In this document: piece after piece, positions 1 through 8,366 of the stretch
Layout: the number at the start of each line of letters is the position of its first letter
How positions within the stretch are numbered: position 1 is the stretch's first letter
Source: Spirochaetae bacterium HGW-Spirochaetae-4
GTDB taxonomy: Bacteria; Spirochaetota; Spirochaetia; Sphaerochaetales; Sphaerochaetaceae
Assembly: GCA_002839335.1 (NCBI GenBank)
Contig: PGXU01000021.1
Location: 1 to 52,736, forward strand
Direction of reading: 5' to 3'
DNA: 52,736 bases
Notes under the pieces: generated by a model
The model's input: only the letters and a program-made list of their open reading frames with translations
The model's database searches: none
What the model was told of the DNA's origin: nothing
Position numbers and translations under genes: made by a program

Positions 1-1031
1 TGGGGTACTACTCTCAACGACCAGAAGGAGCCTTTATCCCGCTAGATGACTACATCGAAGGGTATGTGCTTTCCGATGGAACTCGTCTGGAAGAAGATAT
101 CCTGCTCATCGATTCAGTCAAAGTGGATGGCAATGTTGTTGCATTACCGTATATCATGTTCAGTGCACCCATGACAGCCTATAGAAAATCCATATTGGAA
201 GCTGCTGGAGTCGATCCTGAAGAACTTCTCACTTGGAGCGGCTATTATAGAGCGGCAAGGAAACTCACCCAAGACATCAACGGCGATGGTAAAATTGATA
301 TCTATGGTTTCGGACATCCTGCATTCGCGGAAACCATCAGTAGATGGTGGCATATGCATTGGCTTTGGACCGCAGGAGGAGGTATTTTCCCCAAAGAAAC
401 ACCACCTTTCACCGCTGACAACCTGATCTTCGATAGTAAGGAAAACATCGCGGCAATCTCGTTCCTTAAAAAGATGCTTCAAGAGACAGCACCGTCAGGA
501 CAGAAGACTGTTAGTGAATTGCATTCTATGTTCGCCAACGGAGCACTAGCCACTGTACAAATTGCGACATGGACGCTGGGAAATTTTGAAGCCATGATGA
601 GCGAATCCGATTATATGAACGATATTGGTATGGTTCCATTCCCAACATACGACCTCGATGACCAAGAGCGAGCTCCGGTTTATGTTTCCTGGGGAAATCC
701 GTTAGCTATCTCCAGCAACTCCGAACACCCAAAGGAAGCATTCGATTTCATCGCCTTTATGCACACCAAGGAAGCCCAGAAACTTGCGATGAGAAGAGCT
801 TCCCCAACAAATAAACTCGTGTATGATGAATTTGCAAAGATAAAGCCGAAGCAAGCTGAGTTCGTACAGAAAGCCCAAGATTTTGAACAACGTATCGTTC
901 CCGATATCATACAATGGAATCAGTTCGATAGGATTGTGCAGGAATCGATAAAATCCGCCTTATTGGGTACAACTAGTGTTGAACAGGCACTACAGCAGGC
1001 ACAAGTGGAGATGGAAAAAGTATTGAAATAG
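1..1031 (+). CDS. ABC sugar-binding protein, 5' truncated
   Basis: This is the C-terminal part of a family 1 (maltose/MsmE-type) extracellular sugar-binding protein. The reading frame is open from base 3 to the stop at 1031 with no convincing start inside the window, so the signal peptide and N-terminal lobe lie upstream. A GTG at 66 is in frame but mid-domain. Family features include the DINGDGKID segment typical of these proteins, the late segment WGNPLAISSNSEHPKEAFDF, and a helical C-terminus ending QAQVEMEKVLK. It should deliver an oligosaccharide to the two permeases that follow at once (1130 and 2026). No ATPase gene is nearby. The substrate is unknown; the GH172 gene downstream suggests a fructose- or arabinose-containing oligosaccharide, which is inference. 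Confidence 0.9.
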   Translation, partial: GYYSQRPEGAFIPLDDYIEGYVLSDGTRLEEDILLIDSVKVDGNVVALPYIMFSAPMTAYRKSILEAAGVDPEELLTWSGYYRAARKLTQDINGDGKIDIYGFGHPAFAETISRWWHMHWLWTAGGGIFPKETPPFTADNLIFDSKENIAAISFLKKMLQETAPSGQKTVSELHSMFANGALATVQIATWTLGNFEAMMSESDYMNDIGMVPFPTYDLDDQERAPVYVSWGNPLAISSNSEHPKEAFDFIAFMHTKEAQKLAMRRASPTNKLVYDEFAKIKPKQAEFVQKAQDFEQRIVPDIIQWNQFDRIVQESIKSALLGTTSVEQALQQAQVEMEKVLK

Positions 1032-1129
1032 ATGAGTCAATGAAAAGTTTTTCAATCGGATTTCCTGATTGTAATTGCGGGAAATCCGAAGTTCTACAGT
1101 GTGATTTGGGAGAAGCAGGAGTGATTGCC

Positions 1130-2029
1130 ATGGTAGAAATTTCAAGAAGGAACCGGGAACGGATTGTAATACTCCAATTTATTGTTCCCTCATTGATGAT
1201 TATTGGAATATTCATTCTGTTTCCCATTACGAAGGCCATTACCATGGCATTTCAGGAGTGGATACTCACCTCCTCTTCGCCCGACCATCCGTTCGTTGGC
1301 ATGAACAATTTTAGGGAAGTGTTTTCAATCACCCATTTTCCGAAGATGATCACAAATACATTAGTCTACACCGCCGGTAGTGTAGGGGGTAAGATGATCG
1401 TGGGACTCGGAGTTGCTCTCCTACTCAACAGAAAATTCATAGGAAGAGGGATTGTGCGGGGTCTGATGCTCATTCCCTGGGCAATGCCAATGGTGGTGGT
1501 CACCAATGTCTTTCGTATTGCATTGGATCCCAGTTATGGACTCTTCAACGCATTGTTGAGCTCGCTTCCTTTTGTAGATGGTCCGATCCAATTTTTTTCC
1601 AACGGACCCTTGGCACTCGGGACATTGGTAGGCATAGGCATATGGAAAAACTTCCCCTTTGTCTCGCTTATGCTCCTAGCGGCATTGCAGAGCGTTCCTC
1701 AAGACTACTACGATGCAGCTTCTATCGATGGAGCGGGAACATTGGCACAATTCAGAAAGATCACTTGGCCACTAATCAAGCCGATTTGGAATACTCTCAT
1801 GATTCTGCAAATACTGTGGACTGTGAAGGAATTCGAGTTAATTTACCTGATAACACAAGGTGGACCGAACAACGGAACCAATATAATTGGAATCGACATA
1901 TACTTGAACGCGTTCAGATTCTACAAAATCGGGGCGGCAAACGCCGAAGGAATCCTGTTGCTCCTATTCTGTCTCGTTTTTGCAATTGTTTACTTCAGAA
2001 GTATGCATAAGAAGGGTGATTTTGTATGA
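1130..2029 (+). CDS. ABC sugar permease, MalF/UgpA type
   Basis: Inner-membrane permease subunit of a carbohydrate ABC importer, with about six predicted membrane segments. The EAA loop that contacts the ATPase is visible as YYDAASIDGAGTLAQFRKIT. The frame is open from an ATG at 1040, but I chose the ATG at 1130. It has an AGGAG ribosome site 8 nt upstream, and the protein then starts MVEISRRNRER just before the first hydrophobic segment, as is usual for this family. Its stop overlaps the start of the next permease by 4 bp (ATGA). Partner genes are the truncated binding protein upstream and the MalG-type permease downstream. It lacks the large periplasmic insert of Escherichia coli MalF. Confidence 0.92.
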   Translation: MVEISRRNRERIVILQFIVPSLMIIGIFILFPITKAITMAFQEWILTSSSPDHPFVGMNNFREVFSITHFPKMITNTLVYTAGSVGGKMIVGLGVALLLNRKFIGRGIVRGLMLIPWAMPMVVVTNVFRIALDPSYGLFNALLSSLPFVDGPIQFFSNGPLALGTLVGIGIWKNFPFVSLMLLAALQSVPQDYYDAASIDGAGTLAQFRKITWPLIKPIWNTLMILQILWTVKEFELIYLITQGGPNNGTNIIGIDIYLNAFRFYKIGAANAEGILLLLFCLVFAIVYFRSMHKKGDFV

Positions 2030-2871
2030 GAGTGAAATATTATGCAAACAGAACATTGTTGTACACAACAGTCCTATTAGTGAGTATTCTCATTGCTATC
2101 CCATTCGTAATAATGCTTTCATACTCCTTCAGAGCTTCGCACGACATCTTCTCTTTGGAAATCGGTTTGTTCCCCAAAAAGCCCACCCTGGCTGCGTACA
2201 AGAACGCATTGTTTAATTATAGGTTCGGGGGACAAGGGTTTGCCCGTTGGAGCTTGAACAGCCTCCTTACCTGTGGGCTTGCCACTTTTTTTGCAATATT
2301 CAGTGCCGCCATGACGGGGTATGCTATCAGCAGATTTCGGTTCACCGGAAAAAAGGTACTTTGGTTTCTCATTGCCCTGACACAAACTATACCCTGGATC
2401 ATCATTCTTATCCCGTATTACATCACCATTTCACGGATGGGACTTGCCAATAACCTTTATATCCTTGGTATGACCTATATGGCAGTCTTCTTGCCTACAA
2501 GTGCCTGGTTGTTTGTGGGTTTCTTCAACAACATTCCGTATGAAATGGAGGAAGCCGCTAAAATTGACGGATGTTCTCCTTGGGGAATTTTCTTTCGAAT
2601 AATAATTCCTCTGTCTGTCACGTCAATTTCGGCTATCGCGCTTGTCGCTTTTGTCACCGGATGGGGAGACTTTCTGTTCGCCTCTGTCTTCCTGAAAAAA
2701 GCCTCATTATGGACACTACCCCTCGGCTTGACCAGTTTCAGGGGAGAGCACCAGATCCAGTGGTCCGAGATCATGGCAATGTCTGCAATCGTAACGGTAC
2801 CTATCGTAATTCTCTTCATCTACCTCCAGAAATACCTTGTGGATTTGATGGCAGGCGGAGTGAAACAATAA
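2026..2871 (+). CDS. ABC sugar permease, MalG/UgpE type
   Basis: Second permease subunit of the same importer, 281 residues with about six membrane segments. The EAA motif MEEAAKIDGCSPWGIFFRII is the expected contact site for the cytoplasmic ATPase. The gene starts within the stop codon of the previous permease, so the two are probably translationally coupled. The C-terminus, YLVDLMAGGVKQ, is a typical MalG-family ending. No ATPase follows, and the next gene is a glycosidase. A shared MsmK-type ATPase encoded elsewhere probably energises this system, which is inference from absence within this window only. Confidence 0.93.
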   Translation: MRVKYYANRTLLYTTVLLVSILIAIPFVIMLSYSFRASHDIFSLEIGLFPKKPTLAAYKNALFNYRFGGQGFARWSLNSLLTCGLATFFAIFSAAMTGYAISRFRFTGKKVLWFLIALTQTIPWIIILIPYYITISRMGLANNLYILGMTYMAVFLPTSAWLFVGFFNNIPYEMEEAAKIDGCSPWGIFFRIIIPLSVTSISAIALVAFVTGWGDFLFASVFLKKASLWTLPLGLTSFRGEHQIQWSEIMAMSAIVTVPIVILFIYLQKYLVDLMAGGVKQ

Positions 2872-2911
2872 ATATGGCATACTTGCAAAGTTTGTGCAGA
2901 AGGAGTGGTTA

Positions 2912-4021
2912 ATGAGCAACACTTGGTTACATGGTTTGGAATCCATTGCGATTTTGGACGATTCGCGTTCACGTTCCATCAATCCAGAGAATCCCACTGG
3001 AGCAGTCGGTGAGGGAGGGAAAGCTGGTGGGGTTCTTGGATTGGGTCGTAAAGGTCGAGCTTTTCTTGACCTTCCACAAGGTAAAGAGACCACACTAGCG
3101 CACATTGAAGGTCCTGGTGTTATCAATCATATCTGGTGTACTGTACAAGATAGGACCAAGTTCGGCGAATTCGTTTTGCGCGATGTTATTCTTCGTATGT
3201 ACTGGGACGATGAAGAGTATCCCTCTGTAGAGGTTCCCATCGGTGATTTTTTCTGTAATGGTTTCGGCACAAAATGTCAAATCAACTCCATGCCAATTGT
3301 GGTAGCGCCATATGGTGGTTTCAATAGCTTCTTTCCAATGCCTTTTAAAAAAAATGCACGTATCACCGTAGTGAACGAACATCCTAGTGAAATCCATGCT
3401 TTCTTCTACACAATCAATTATATGTTGAGGGATCAGATGGGAGATGATGTAGCGTATTTTCATGCCCAATGGCGAAGAACAGCCTATGCCAAATTGGGTG
3501 AAGATCACATAATCTTGGATGATGTGGCAGGTCGGGGTCACTACGTCGGCACCTATCTCGCATGGACGGCTTTGGAACGATACTGGTGGGGCGAGGGGGA
3601 AATCAAATTCTATCTCGACGGTGATACCGATTTTCCCACTATCTGCGGTACGGGGGTAGAAGATTACGTTGGTGGTGCATGGGGTTTTTATGAGCGGAAT
3701 GAAAAGGGACTTGTCCAGAAGAATGAGACAACCTATTGCACTCCATTCATGGGTTATCCTTTCTATTCTGCTATAGATGGAACTAAAACAGATATCTATG
3801 GTTATGATGCAGCTCCCATGCACGGAATGTATCGTTGGCACATCATGGATGCCATCAGATTTCGCGAGACCTTACGCGTAACCATACAACAAATCGGGCA
3901 TGATGGTTCCCGGCTATTCGAACGCGCCGACGATGTCGCTTCAACCGCATACTGGTACCAGATGGAACCGCATGTAAAGTTCCCAACTTTGTTGGATCGG
4001 GAAGGACGTCGGCCAAGATAA
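2912..4021 (+). CDS. GH172 (DUF2961) glycoside hydrolase
   Basis: Cytoplasmic member of the DUF2961 family, now glycoside hydrolase family 172, which includes difructose-dianhydride-I synthase/hydrolase and D-arabinofuranosidases. No signal peptide is visible. I chose the ATG at 2912 because AAGGAG lies 6 nt upstream; a GTG at 2894 is in frame but overlaps that site. The conserved acidic motifs GEGE (about residues 227-230) and GTGVEDY (about 246-252) lie about 20 residues apart, close to the spacing of the two catalytic glutamates described for the family. The C-terminal segment DIYGYDAAPMHGMYRWH is also typical. It follows the MalG-type permease by 40 bp and probably hydrolyses the imported oligosaccharide. 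The substrate cannot be read from sequence. Confidence 0.85.
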   Translation: MSNTWLHGLESIAILDDSRSRSINPENPTGAVGEGGKAGGVLGLGRKGRAFLDLPQGKETTLAHIEGPGVINHIWCTVQDRTKFGEFVLRDVILRMYWDDEEYPSVEVPIGDFFCNGFGTKCQINSMPIVVAPYGGFNSFFPMPFKKNARITVVNEHPSEIHAFFYTINYMLRDQMGDDVAYFHAQWRRTAYAKLGEDHIILDDVAGRGHYVGTYLAWTALERYWWGEGEIKFYLDGDTDFPTICGTGVEDYVGGAWGFYERNEKGLVQKNETTYCTPFMGYPFYSAIDGTKTDIYGYDAAPMHGMYRWHIMDAIRFRETLRVTIQQIGHDGSRLFERADDVASTAYWYQMEPHVKFPTLLDREGRRPR

Positions 4022-4051
4022 CATAATTATCCACTCATCAAAATCAAAAAC

Positions 4052-4095
4052 ATACTCACCCTCTGGAATTTTGACACTCCGGGGGGTGAGGGTAT
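4052..4095 (+). terminator. Hairpin after the GH172 gene
   Basis: The arms 4052-4066 and 4079-4095 form an imperfect GC-rich stem (ACTCACCC against GGGTGAGGGT, with one bulge) around a 12-nt loop. A T-rich tract follows at 4103-4108, a few bases further away than in a canonical intrinsic terminator. It lies between the convergent GH172 gene and the GH1 gene ending at 4213 and probably ends the first operon. The rest of 4022-4212 holds no gene. It contains an isolated palindrome GTGCCTGGCAC at 4171-4181. Confidence 0.45.
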
Positions 4096-4212
4096 CAGGC
4101 TCATTTTTTGTATTCCAATTGCATCAAGTCAAACTGTTTATGTCCTAAGAGAATCCACACTATTTTACAAGTGCCTGGCACCAATCGGATAGATTTCTCC
4201 ACCCCAGCATGG

Positions 4213-5556
4213 TCAGGACAGCCCCCGTCGTTCGATCACATCCCGATACCAGTAGGCACTTTTTTTCCAAGAACGGATGAACGTGGTGTGGTCGGTGTGG
4301 ATCAACCCGTACCTAGGGATATAGCCGTCCGCCCACTCGAAGTTGTCCAGCAATGACCAGATGAAATATCCTGACACAAGAATACCCTTGGCAATCGCCC
4401 GAAGGCAAACCTCCAGGTGCGCCGCAATGTAATCGATCCTGTAATCATCCTCAATCTGGCCGTGCACATGGGGTTGCTCCTGGTGTGCAATGCCGTTTTC
4501 GGTAATAAGTATTTTCGGAACGCGATAGGAGTGGTGGACCCGTTCCAATATCTCAAGCAACCCCTCGGGATATGGGCGCCACCCGCAGATGGTTACTTGA
4601 TCACCGGTCGGTTTTACTTCGCTGAATCCCAATGGCGCCGCATCGTCATGCTGGACTATGAAACGGAAATAGTAGTTGATTCCCAAGAAATCCACCGGGT
4701 TGTCTTTCAATAGGGAAAGATCGCCTTCAAGGACTTCCGGCATACAACCCTTTTCCTCGTATAAACGCATCATATCCTCGGGATACTCACCCTTGAACAC
4801 CGGATCGAGGAACCAGCGGTTGAGGAATCCATCGTGATATGTGGCGGCCAGTTGGTCCTTTTCCGATTCCGAGGCACTATGGCAAGGATGCAGGTTCAAT
4901 ACGATACCAATCTCGCCTTGAGGAGACGGACTGTCCCTATATGCGGAGACAGCCATCGCGTGGCCGAGCAACATGTTGTGGGCACTTTGGAATGCGTATG
5001 ACAGGTCCTGTATGCCGGGGGCATGGATTCCTTCGATACATCCGTAGGTGGTCGCGACCCATGGTTCGTTGAAGGTTACCCAGTGACGTATCCGATCTCC
5101 ATAGAGAGTGAAGGCCTTCGCGGCATAATCGGCGAAATATCGGGCAGTATCCCGGTTGGCCCACCCCCCCTTGTCCTGCAGCGCTTGCGGCAGATCCCAG
5201 TGGTATAGAGTTACATACGGGACAATCCCTTGTTCAAGGAGTAGATCGATCAGTCGATCGTAGAAATCGATACCTGCTTGGTTTGAGAATCCCGTTCCAT
5301 CGGGTAGGATACGGGGCCATGACAAGGAGAAACGGTATCCCCCCAGCCCGATCCCTGCCATGTGGTGCACATCCTCCCTATACCGATGGTAGTGGTCGCA
5401 AGCCGAATCCCCGGTTGTCCCGTCCTTTATGGTTCCTCCCCGGTGGGTGAATGTGTCCCATATCGACGGTCCTCTAAGGGAGAGGTCGGAAGCACCCTCT
5501 ATCTGGTAGGCTGCCGTTGCGGCCCCAAATACGAAATTCTTGGGAAACTGGTTCAT
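4213..5556 (-). CDS. Beta-glucosidase, GH1
   Basis: Cytoplasmic family 1 glycosidase of 447 residues, the normal length. The N-terminal signature FVFGAATAAYQIEGA is present. The acid/base glutamate is in TFNEPW (E164) and the nucleophile in ITENG (E353); YHWDLP and the late WSLLDNFEWADGY are also intact. It hydrolyses beta-linked glucosides or related beta-glycosides by a retaining mechanism, and specificity is not readable. It is the last gene of a minus-strand operon. Its ATG at 5556 overlaps the stop of the ThuA-like gene by 4 bp, so translation is probably coupled. Confidence 0.96.
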   Translation of the reverse strand: MNQFPKNFVFGAATAAYQIEGASDLSLRGPSIWDTFTHRGGTIKDGTTGDSACDHYHRYREDVHHMAGIGLGGYRFSLSWPRILPDGTGFSNQAGIDFYDRLIDLLLEQGIVPYVTLYHWDLPQALQDKGGWANRDTARYFADYAAKAFTLYGDRIRHWVTFNEPWVATTYGCIEGIHAPGIQDLSYAFQSAHNMLLGHAMAVSAYRDSPSPQGEIGIVLNLHPCHSASESEKDQLAATYHDGFLNRWFLDPVFKGEYPEDMMRLYEEKGCMPEVLEGDLSLLKDNPVDFLGINYYFRFIVQHDDAAPLGFSEVKPTGDQVTICGWRPYPEGLLEILERVHHSYRVPKILITENGIAHQEQPHVHGQIEDDYRIDYIAAHLEVCLRAIAKGILVSGYFIWSLLDNFEWADGYIPRYGLIHTDHTTFIRSWKKSAYWYRDVIERRGLS

Positions 5557-6251
5557 AGTACCTCCTGACTCTCCTGGAATCCTTGCTGATCGATCCGTTG
5601 TGCGCTGAATTCACTCCACGTGCGTATTGTGTTGTGCAACACATTCCTATAGCCGGCATGGACGAATGAGCGGGTGTCGTGGCCTGGCATCAAATAGACC
5701 AAATCGCCTTTCCCGTACCGCTTGCTCCATCCGGCGGGATGCCGGTTGCCGTCAGATTCGAACCAGAGGAATATCTGTTTGTCGTCATCGAACAACTCGA
5801 ACCGATAGGGTTCCTCATACAAGGAGAAACCCTTCTGCTCCTTGCACAATGGATGCGAGGTATCCCACGTGAACGAAAGGGTCTGCATGTCCGGGTGCGA
5901 GATGAATCTGGCTCCCACCATACGGGCAAAGGCATCGGTGGTTTGGTATGACAAGCCATGATGCAATACGAGGAACAGATTCCCTTCTTGCATGAAGTGC
6001 TTGATATTCTCCAAGCCTGCTTGCGACAACTCCGACTTCCAGCGGTCGACAAATGAAACACAGATGTCGGTTGATGTCGGGTCGAGATAGTCGAATGCCT
6101 GTTCATCAGTGGTGAAGGTGACAAAACCAAGTGGTGCGAACAGACGTGCCAGGACACTCCTCATCGCTTCGTCAAGCGGATGGTAAGGAGCGTCCTCTTT
6201 GGTGTCTCCAACTATCAGGATCTGTTTGGTATGTCCATATTGTCTTACCAA
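5553..6251 (-). CDS. ThuA-like domain protein
   Basis: A 232-residue protein resembling the ThuA (trehalose-utilisation) class-I glutamine-amidotransferase-like fold. It begins with ILIVGDTKEDAPYHP and has the segment GNLFLVLHHGLSY, then DTSHPLC and a late GKGDLVYLMPGHDTRSF. Family members lie in sugar-catabolic operons, and their biochemical role is mostly unproven. The start is TTG at 6251, supported by a strong GGGAGG ribosome site about 7 nt upstream and by the lack of an in-frame ATG near the domain start. It overlaps the dehydrogenase gene upstream by 7 bp and the GH1 gene downstream by 4 bp. It may process a glycoside-derived intermediate together with those two. Confidence 0.75.
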   Translation of the reverse strand: MVRQYGHTKQILIVGDTKEDAPYHPLDEAMRSVLARLFAPLGFVTFTTDEQAFDYLDPTSTDICVSFVDRWKSELSQAGLENIKHFMQEGNLFLVLHHGLSYQTTDAFARMVGARFISHPDMQTLSFTWDTSHPLCKEQKGFSLYEEPYRFELFDDDKQIFLWFESDGNRHPAGWSKRYGKGDLVYLMPGHDTRSFVHAGYRNVLHNTIRTWSEFSAQRIDQQGFQESQEVL

Positions 6252-6979
6252 GGTATGACCTCCCCTGTGTAGTCGATGAATTTCATTTCTGCCTCTTTCC
6301 GAACCGTACCGGTAGCGAACCTGTCTTCGATGATGGTATAGATTCCGATTGCCGATTCCTGGGGCGTGATCTCTCCCGGTGGATCATGTGGCCGTCGCAT
6401 AGGACTTTGCATCCCCCCGGGATGGATCGCAACTATATCACCGGTGAATTCCTTGAGGCGATGGTGCAGTATCATGGTGGCCATGTTCAATGCAGCCTTC
6501 GCCATGCCATACCCGAACCATGCCGAGCGGTCGCATGTGGAAATGCTACCGGCTTCGGATGAGATGTTAACGATCAGGAAACCGTTGGTGCCCGTCAGCA
6601 GGGGAAACAGTTCGTTCGTCACGCGCAAGGCCCCGACTGCATCGACATTGAATACATCGATAACATCCTGATAATCGAAGACTCCCGGAAGGCTCTGGTC
6701 TACATTACCCAAAATTCCGGCGTTGTTGATGACGATATCGATCTCCGATACAACGGATTCGCAGAAATTCGCTGCGTGTCCAACCGATCTGGTGTCCGAG
6801 ACATCCAAGGGGAGAGTCCATAATTGTCCAGGATATGATTTCGAGACTGAGGTAAAGAACGATTGATTATCATGGTAGTACCCTGCCACCACAACATGTC
6901 CTTTCTGTATAAACAATTCTGTTAGTGCAGCGCCAAGTCCCCGCTCGGCTCCCGATATGAAAATAGTTTTTTCTTGCAT
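6245..6979 (-). CDS. SDR-family oxidoreductase
   Basis: Short-chain dehydrogenase/reductase of 244 residues, cytoplasmic and NAD(P)-dependent. The cofactor motif reads SGAERGLG (residues 9-16, a variant of TGxxxGxG). NNAG is at 85-88, the catalytic serine is in NISSEAG (about 140), and the YxxxK motif is YGMAK (Y157, K161). I chose the ATG at 6979 because the Rossmann strand begins at once; an in-frame extension to 7051 adds a hydrophobic stretch unlike the family. It is the first gene of the minus-strand trio with the ThuA-like and GH1 genes. It probably oxidises or reduces a sugar or glycoside intermediate. Substrate unknown. Confidence 0.92.
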   Translation of the reverse strand: MQEKTIFISGAERGLGAALTELFIQKGHVVVAGYYHDNQSFFTSVSKSYPGQLWTLPLDVSDTRSVGHAANFCESVVSEIDIVINNAGILGNVDQSLPGVFDYQDVIDVFNVDAVGALRVTNELFPLLTGTNGFLIVNISSEAGSISTCDRSAWFGYGMAKAALNMATMILHHRLKEFTGDIVAIHPGGMQSPMRRPHDPPGEITPQESAIGIYTIIEDRFATGTVRKEAEMKFIDYTGEVIPW

Positions 6980-7322
6980 CAACTTCCCAGCCTGTATGAT
7001 GGATTTTGGAACAATTCTCTCAAATAATACCACAAAGTTACAAATAGTCAAAATAAAATGAGTAAAAATTATCTGAGTTGATTGCTATATTTCATTGAAA
7101 TTGTAACCTGAGCAGAAGACAAGACATAAGAAATCTATAATATTTCCATATTATAAAATAAATTAATAATAAATCACCTGGGCAGAATATTTTTATAAAT
7201 TTTTGTTGCACTATGATAGTTATCGAATTAAACTACCATAAAACGAAAAAAAATACCAAAAACGAACGCATGGTTCGTATTCGGTAGGAATGCAAGGTTG
7301 TATCGAAAAAAAAGGAGACGTT
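6980..7322. promoter_or_regulatory. Divergent AT-rich promoter region with dyads
   Basis: This 343-bp gene-free stretch separates the minus-strand SDR operon from the plus-strand transporter operon. A plausible promoter for the plus-strand gene is TTGCAC (7206-7211), 17 nt, TAAACT (7229-7234). An inverted repeat overlaps its spacer and -10: 7212-7221 and 7231-7240, matching at 9 of 10 positions. Downstream, ACGAAC-gcatg-GTTCGT (7262-7278) is a perfect dyad with 6-nt arms. Both could be operators, with the DeoR-type protein encoded at 10945 a candidate ligand. The 5' leader also holds GCAAGGTTGTATC (7292-7304), whose exact complement recurs after the first gene. An AAAGGAG site precedes the ATG at 7323. 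Confidence 0.5.
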
Positions 7323-8306
7323 ATGAAAAGACTTATTACTGTACTGATTGTCACACTGGTCCTCGGTATCGCGGCCGGATCGCTGTTCGCAGCGGGACAG
7401 GTGGACTCCAAGGCATCCGATTATGATTATGTGGTCGGATTCAACAACATGTGGACCGATCTTGAGTTCTTCCAAGTGGTCGAAGAAGGATTGCGCAAGG
7501 CAGCCGAGGAAAACAATATCAAATTGTTGGTCGGTTACGGTGAGCGCGATGGTCAGAAGATGATGAGCAATGTCGATACCTTTGTTCTGCAGGGAGCCGA
7601 TCTCATTCTCGACTTCAATGTTTTGTCAGAAGTCGGAAACACCATGACAAAGGAATTGGCTAAAAAGGATATCCCGTTGATTGCTATCGATGGCGTGTAT
7701 GAGGGTGCATATTTCTATGGTGTGAACAACGAACATGTCGGTCGTACGGCAGGGACAGCCGCCGCCGAATATATCAAGGATACATGGAACGGACAAATCG
7801 ATTACGTGGTACACATATACTCGGAATCGGCCGGACCGGCCGTCCGCAAGCGCAACTCCGGGGCATCCGACGTTATCATCGAAACATTCCCAAATTTCAA
7901 TAAGAACAATGTCGTGTGGATCGATGCCGGATCACACATGGATCCCATAAACGGACGGTCGCTCGCCACCGATTTCTTGACCGCACATCCGGAGGCAAAA
8001 CATGTCTACTTCCAGGTGCTCACCGATCTTCCCGCTTCCGGAGTCTTGTTGGCTGTAGAGGAATCGGGACGCAGCAACGAAGCCATCATCCTTTCCTGTG
8101 ATGCCAGCGGACCAGCATTGGACAACTTGCGCAAGGGTAAGGCGAACAGTTGGCTCGGTTCGGTGGCAGCATTTCCGGAGCTCTATGGTGAGAACATCAT
8201 CGCATATGCGCTCGATATCCTTGGGGGCAAGAATCCTCCGAAGGAACGGTTCACCAACAACGTAGTCATAACACACGAGAATATCGACGAATATTATCCC
8301 AAGTAA
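7323..8306 (+). CDS. Sugar-binding protein, RbsB type
   Basis: Periplasmic type-1 substrate-binding protein of an RbsABC-like importer, 327 residues. An N-terminal secretion signal is visible (MKRLITVLIVTLVLG) ending in LFAAGQVDSK, a pattern common in spirochaete binding proteins. Two Rossmann-like lobes follow: VVGFNNMWTDLEFFQVV begins lobe 1, and the family-typical ILDFNVLSE and LIAIDGVYEG are visible. I chose the ATG at 7323 (AAAGGAG just upstream) over an in-frame ATG at 7290, which would precede the signal peptide with charged residues. It is followed by an ATPase (8367) and a permease (9860), a complete importer. The ligand is probably a monosaccharide or polyol, not determinable here. 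Confidence 0.93.
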   Translation: MKRLITVLIVTLVLGIAAGSLFAAGQVDSKASDYDYVVGFNNMWTDLEFFQVVEEGLRKAAEENNIKLLVGYGERDGQKMMSNVDTFVLQGADLILDFNVLSEVGNTMTKELAKKDIPLIAIDGVYEGAYFYGVNNEHVGRTAGTAAAEYIKDTWNGQIDYVVHIYSESAGPAVRKRNSGASDVIIETFPNFNKNNVVWIDAGSHMDPINGRSLATDFLTAHPEAKHVYFQVLTDLPASGVLLAVEESGRSNEAIILSCDASGPALDNLRKGKANSWLGSVAAFPELYGENIIAYALDILGGKNPPKERFTNNVVITHENIDEYYPK

Positions 8307-8314
8307 CAGAAAAA

Positions 8315-8347
8315 GTACGATACGATGATACAACCTTGCGTTCGTAC
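8315..8347 (+). repeat. Inverted repeats between binding protein and ATPase genes
   Basis: In the 60-bp gap after the binding-protein gene, GTACGA (8315-8320) and TCGTAC (8342-8347) can form a 6-bp stem with a 21-nt loop. Inside that loop, GATACAACCTTGC (8327-8339) is the exact reverse complement of 7292-7304 in the leader of the same transcript. The RNA could therefore form either a local hairpin or a long-range pairing enclosing the binding-protein coding sequence. Base pairing is visible in the sequence; any function is inference. Confidence 0.45.
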
Positions 8348-8366
8348 CAGATAGAGGATACCAGAA

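Noticed and set aside
1040-1129. Upstream start for the first permease at 1040
   Set aside because: The extra 30 residues are unlike the family and a well-spaced AGGAG precedes the ATG at 1130.
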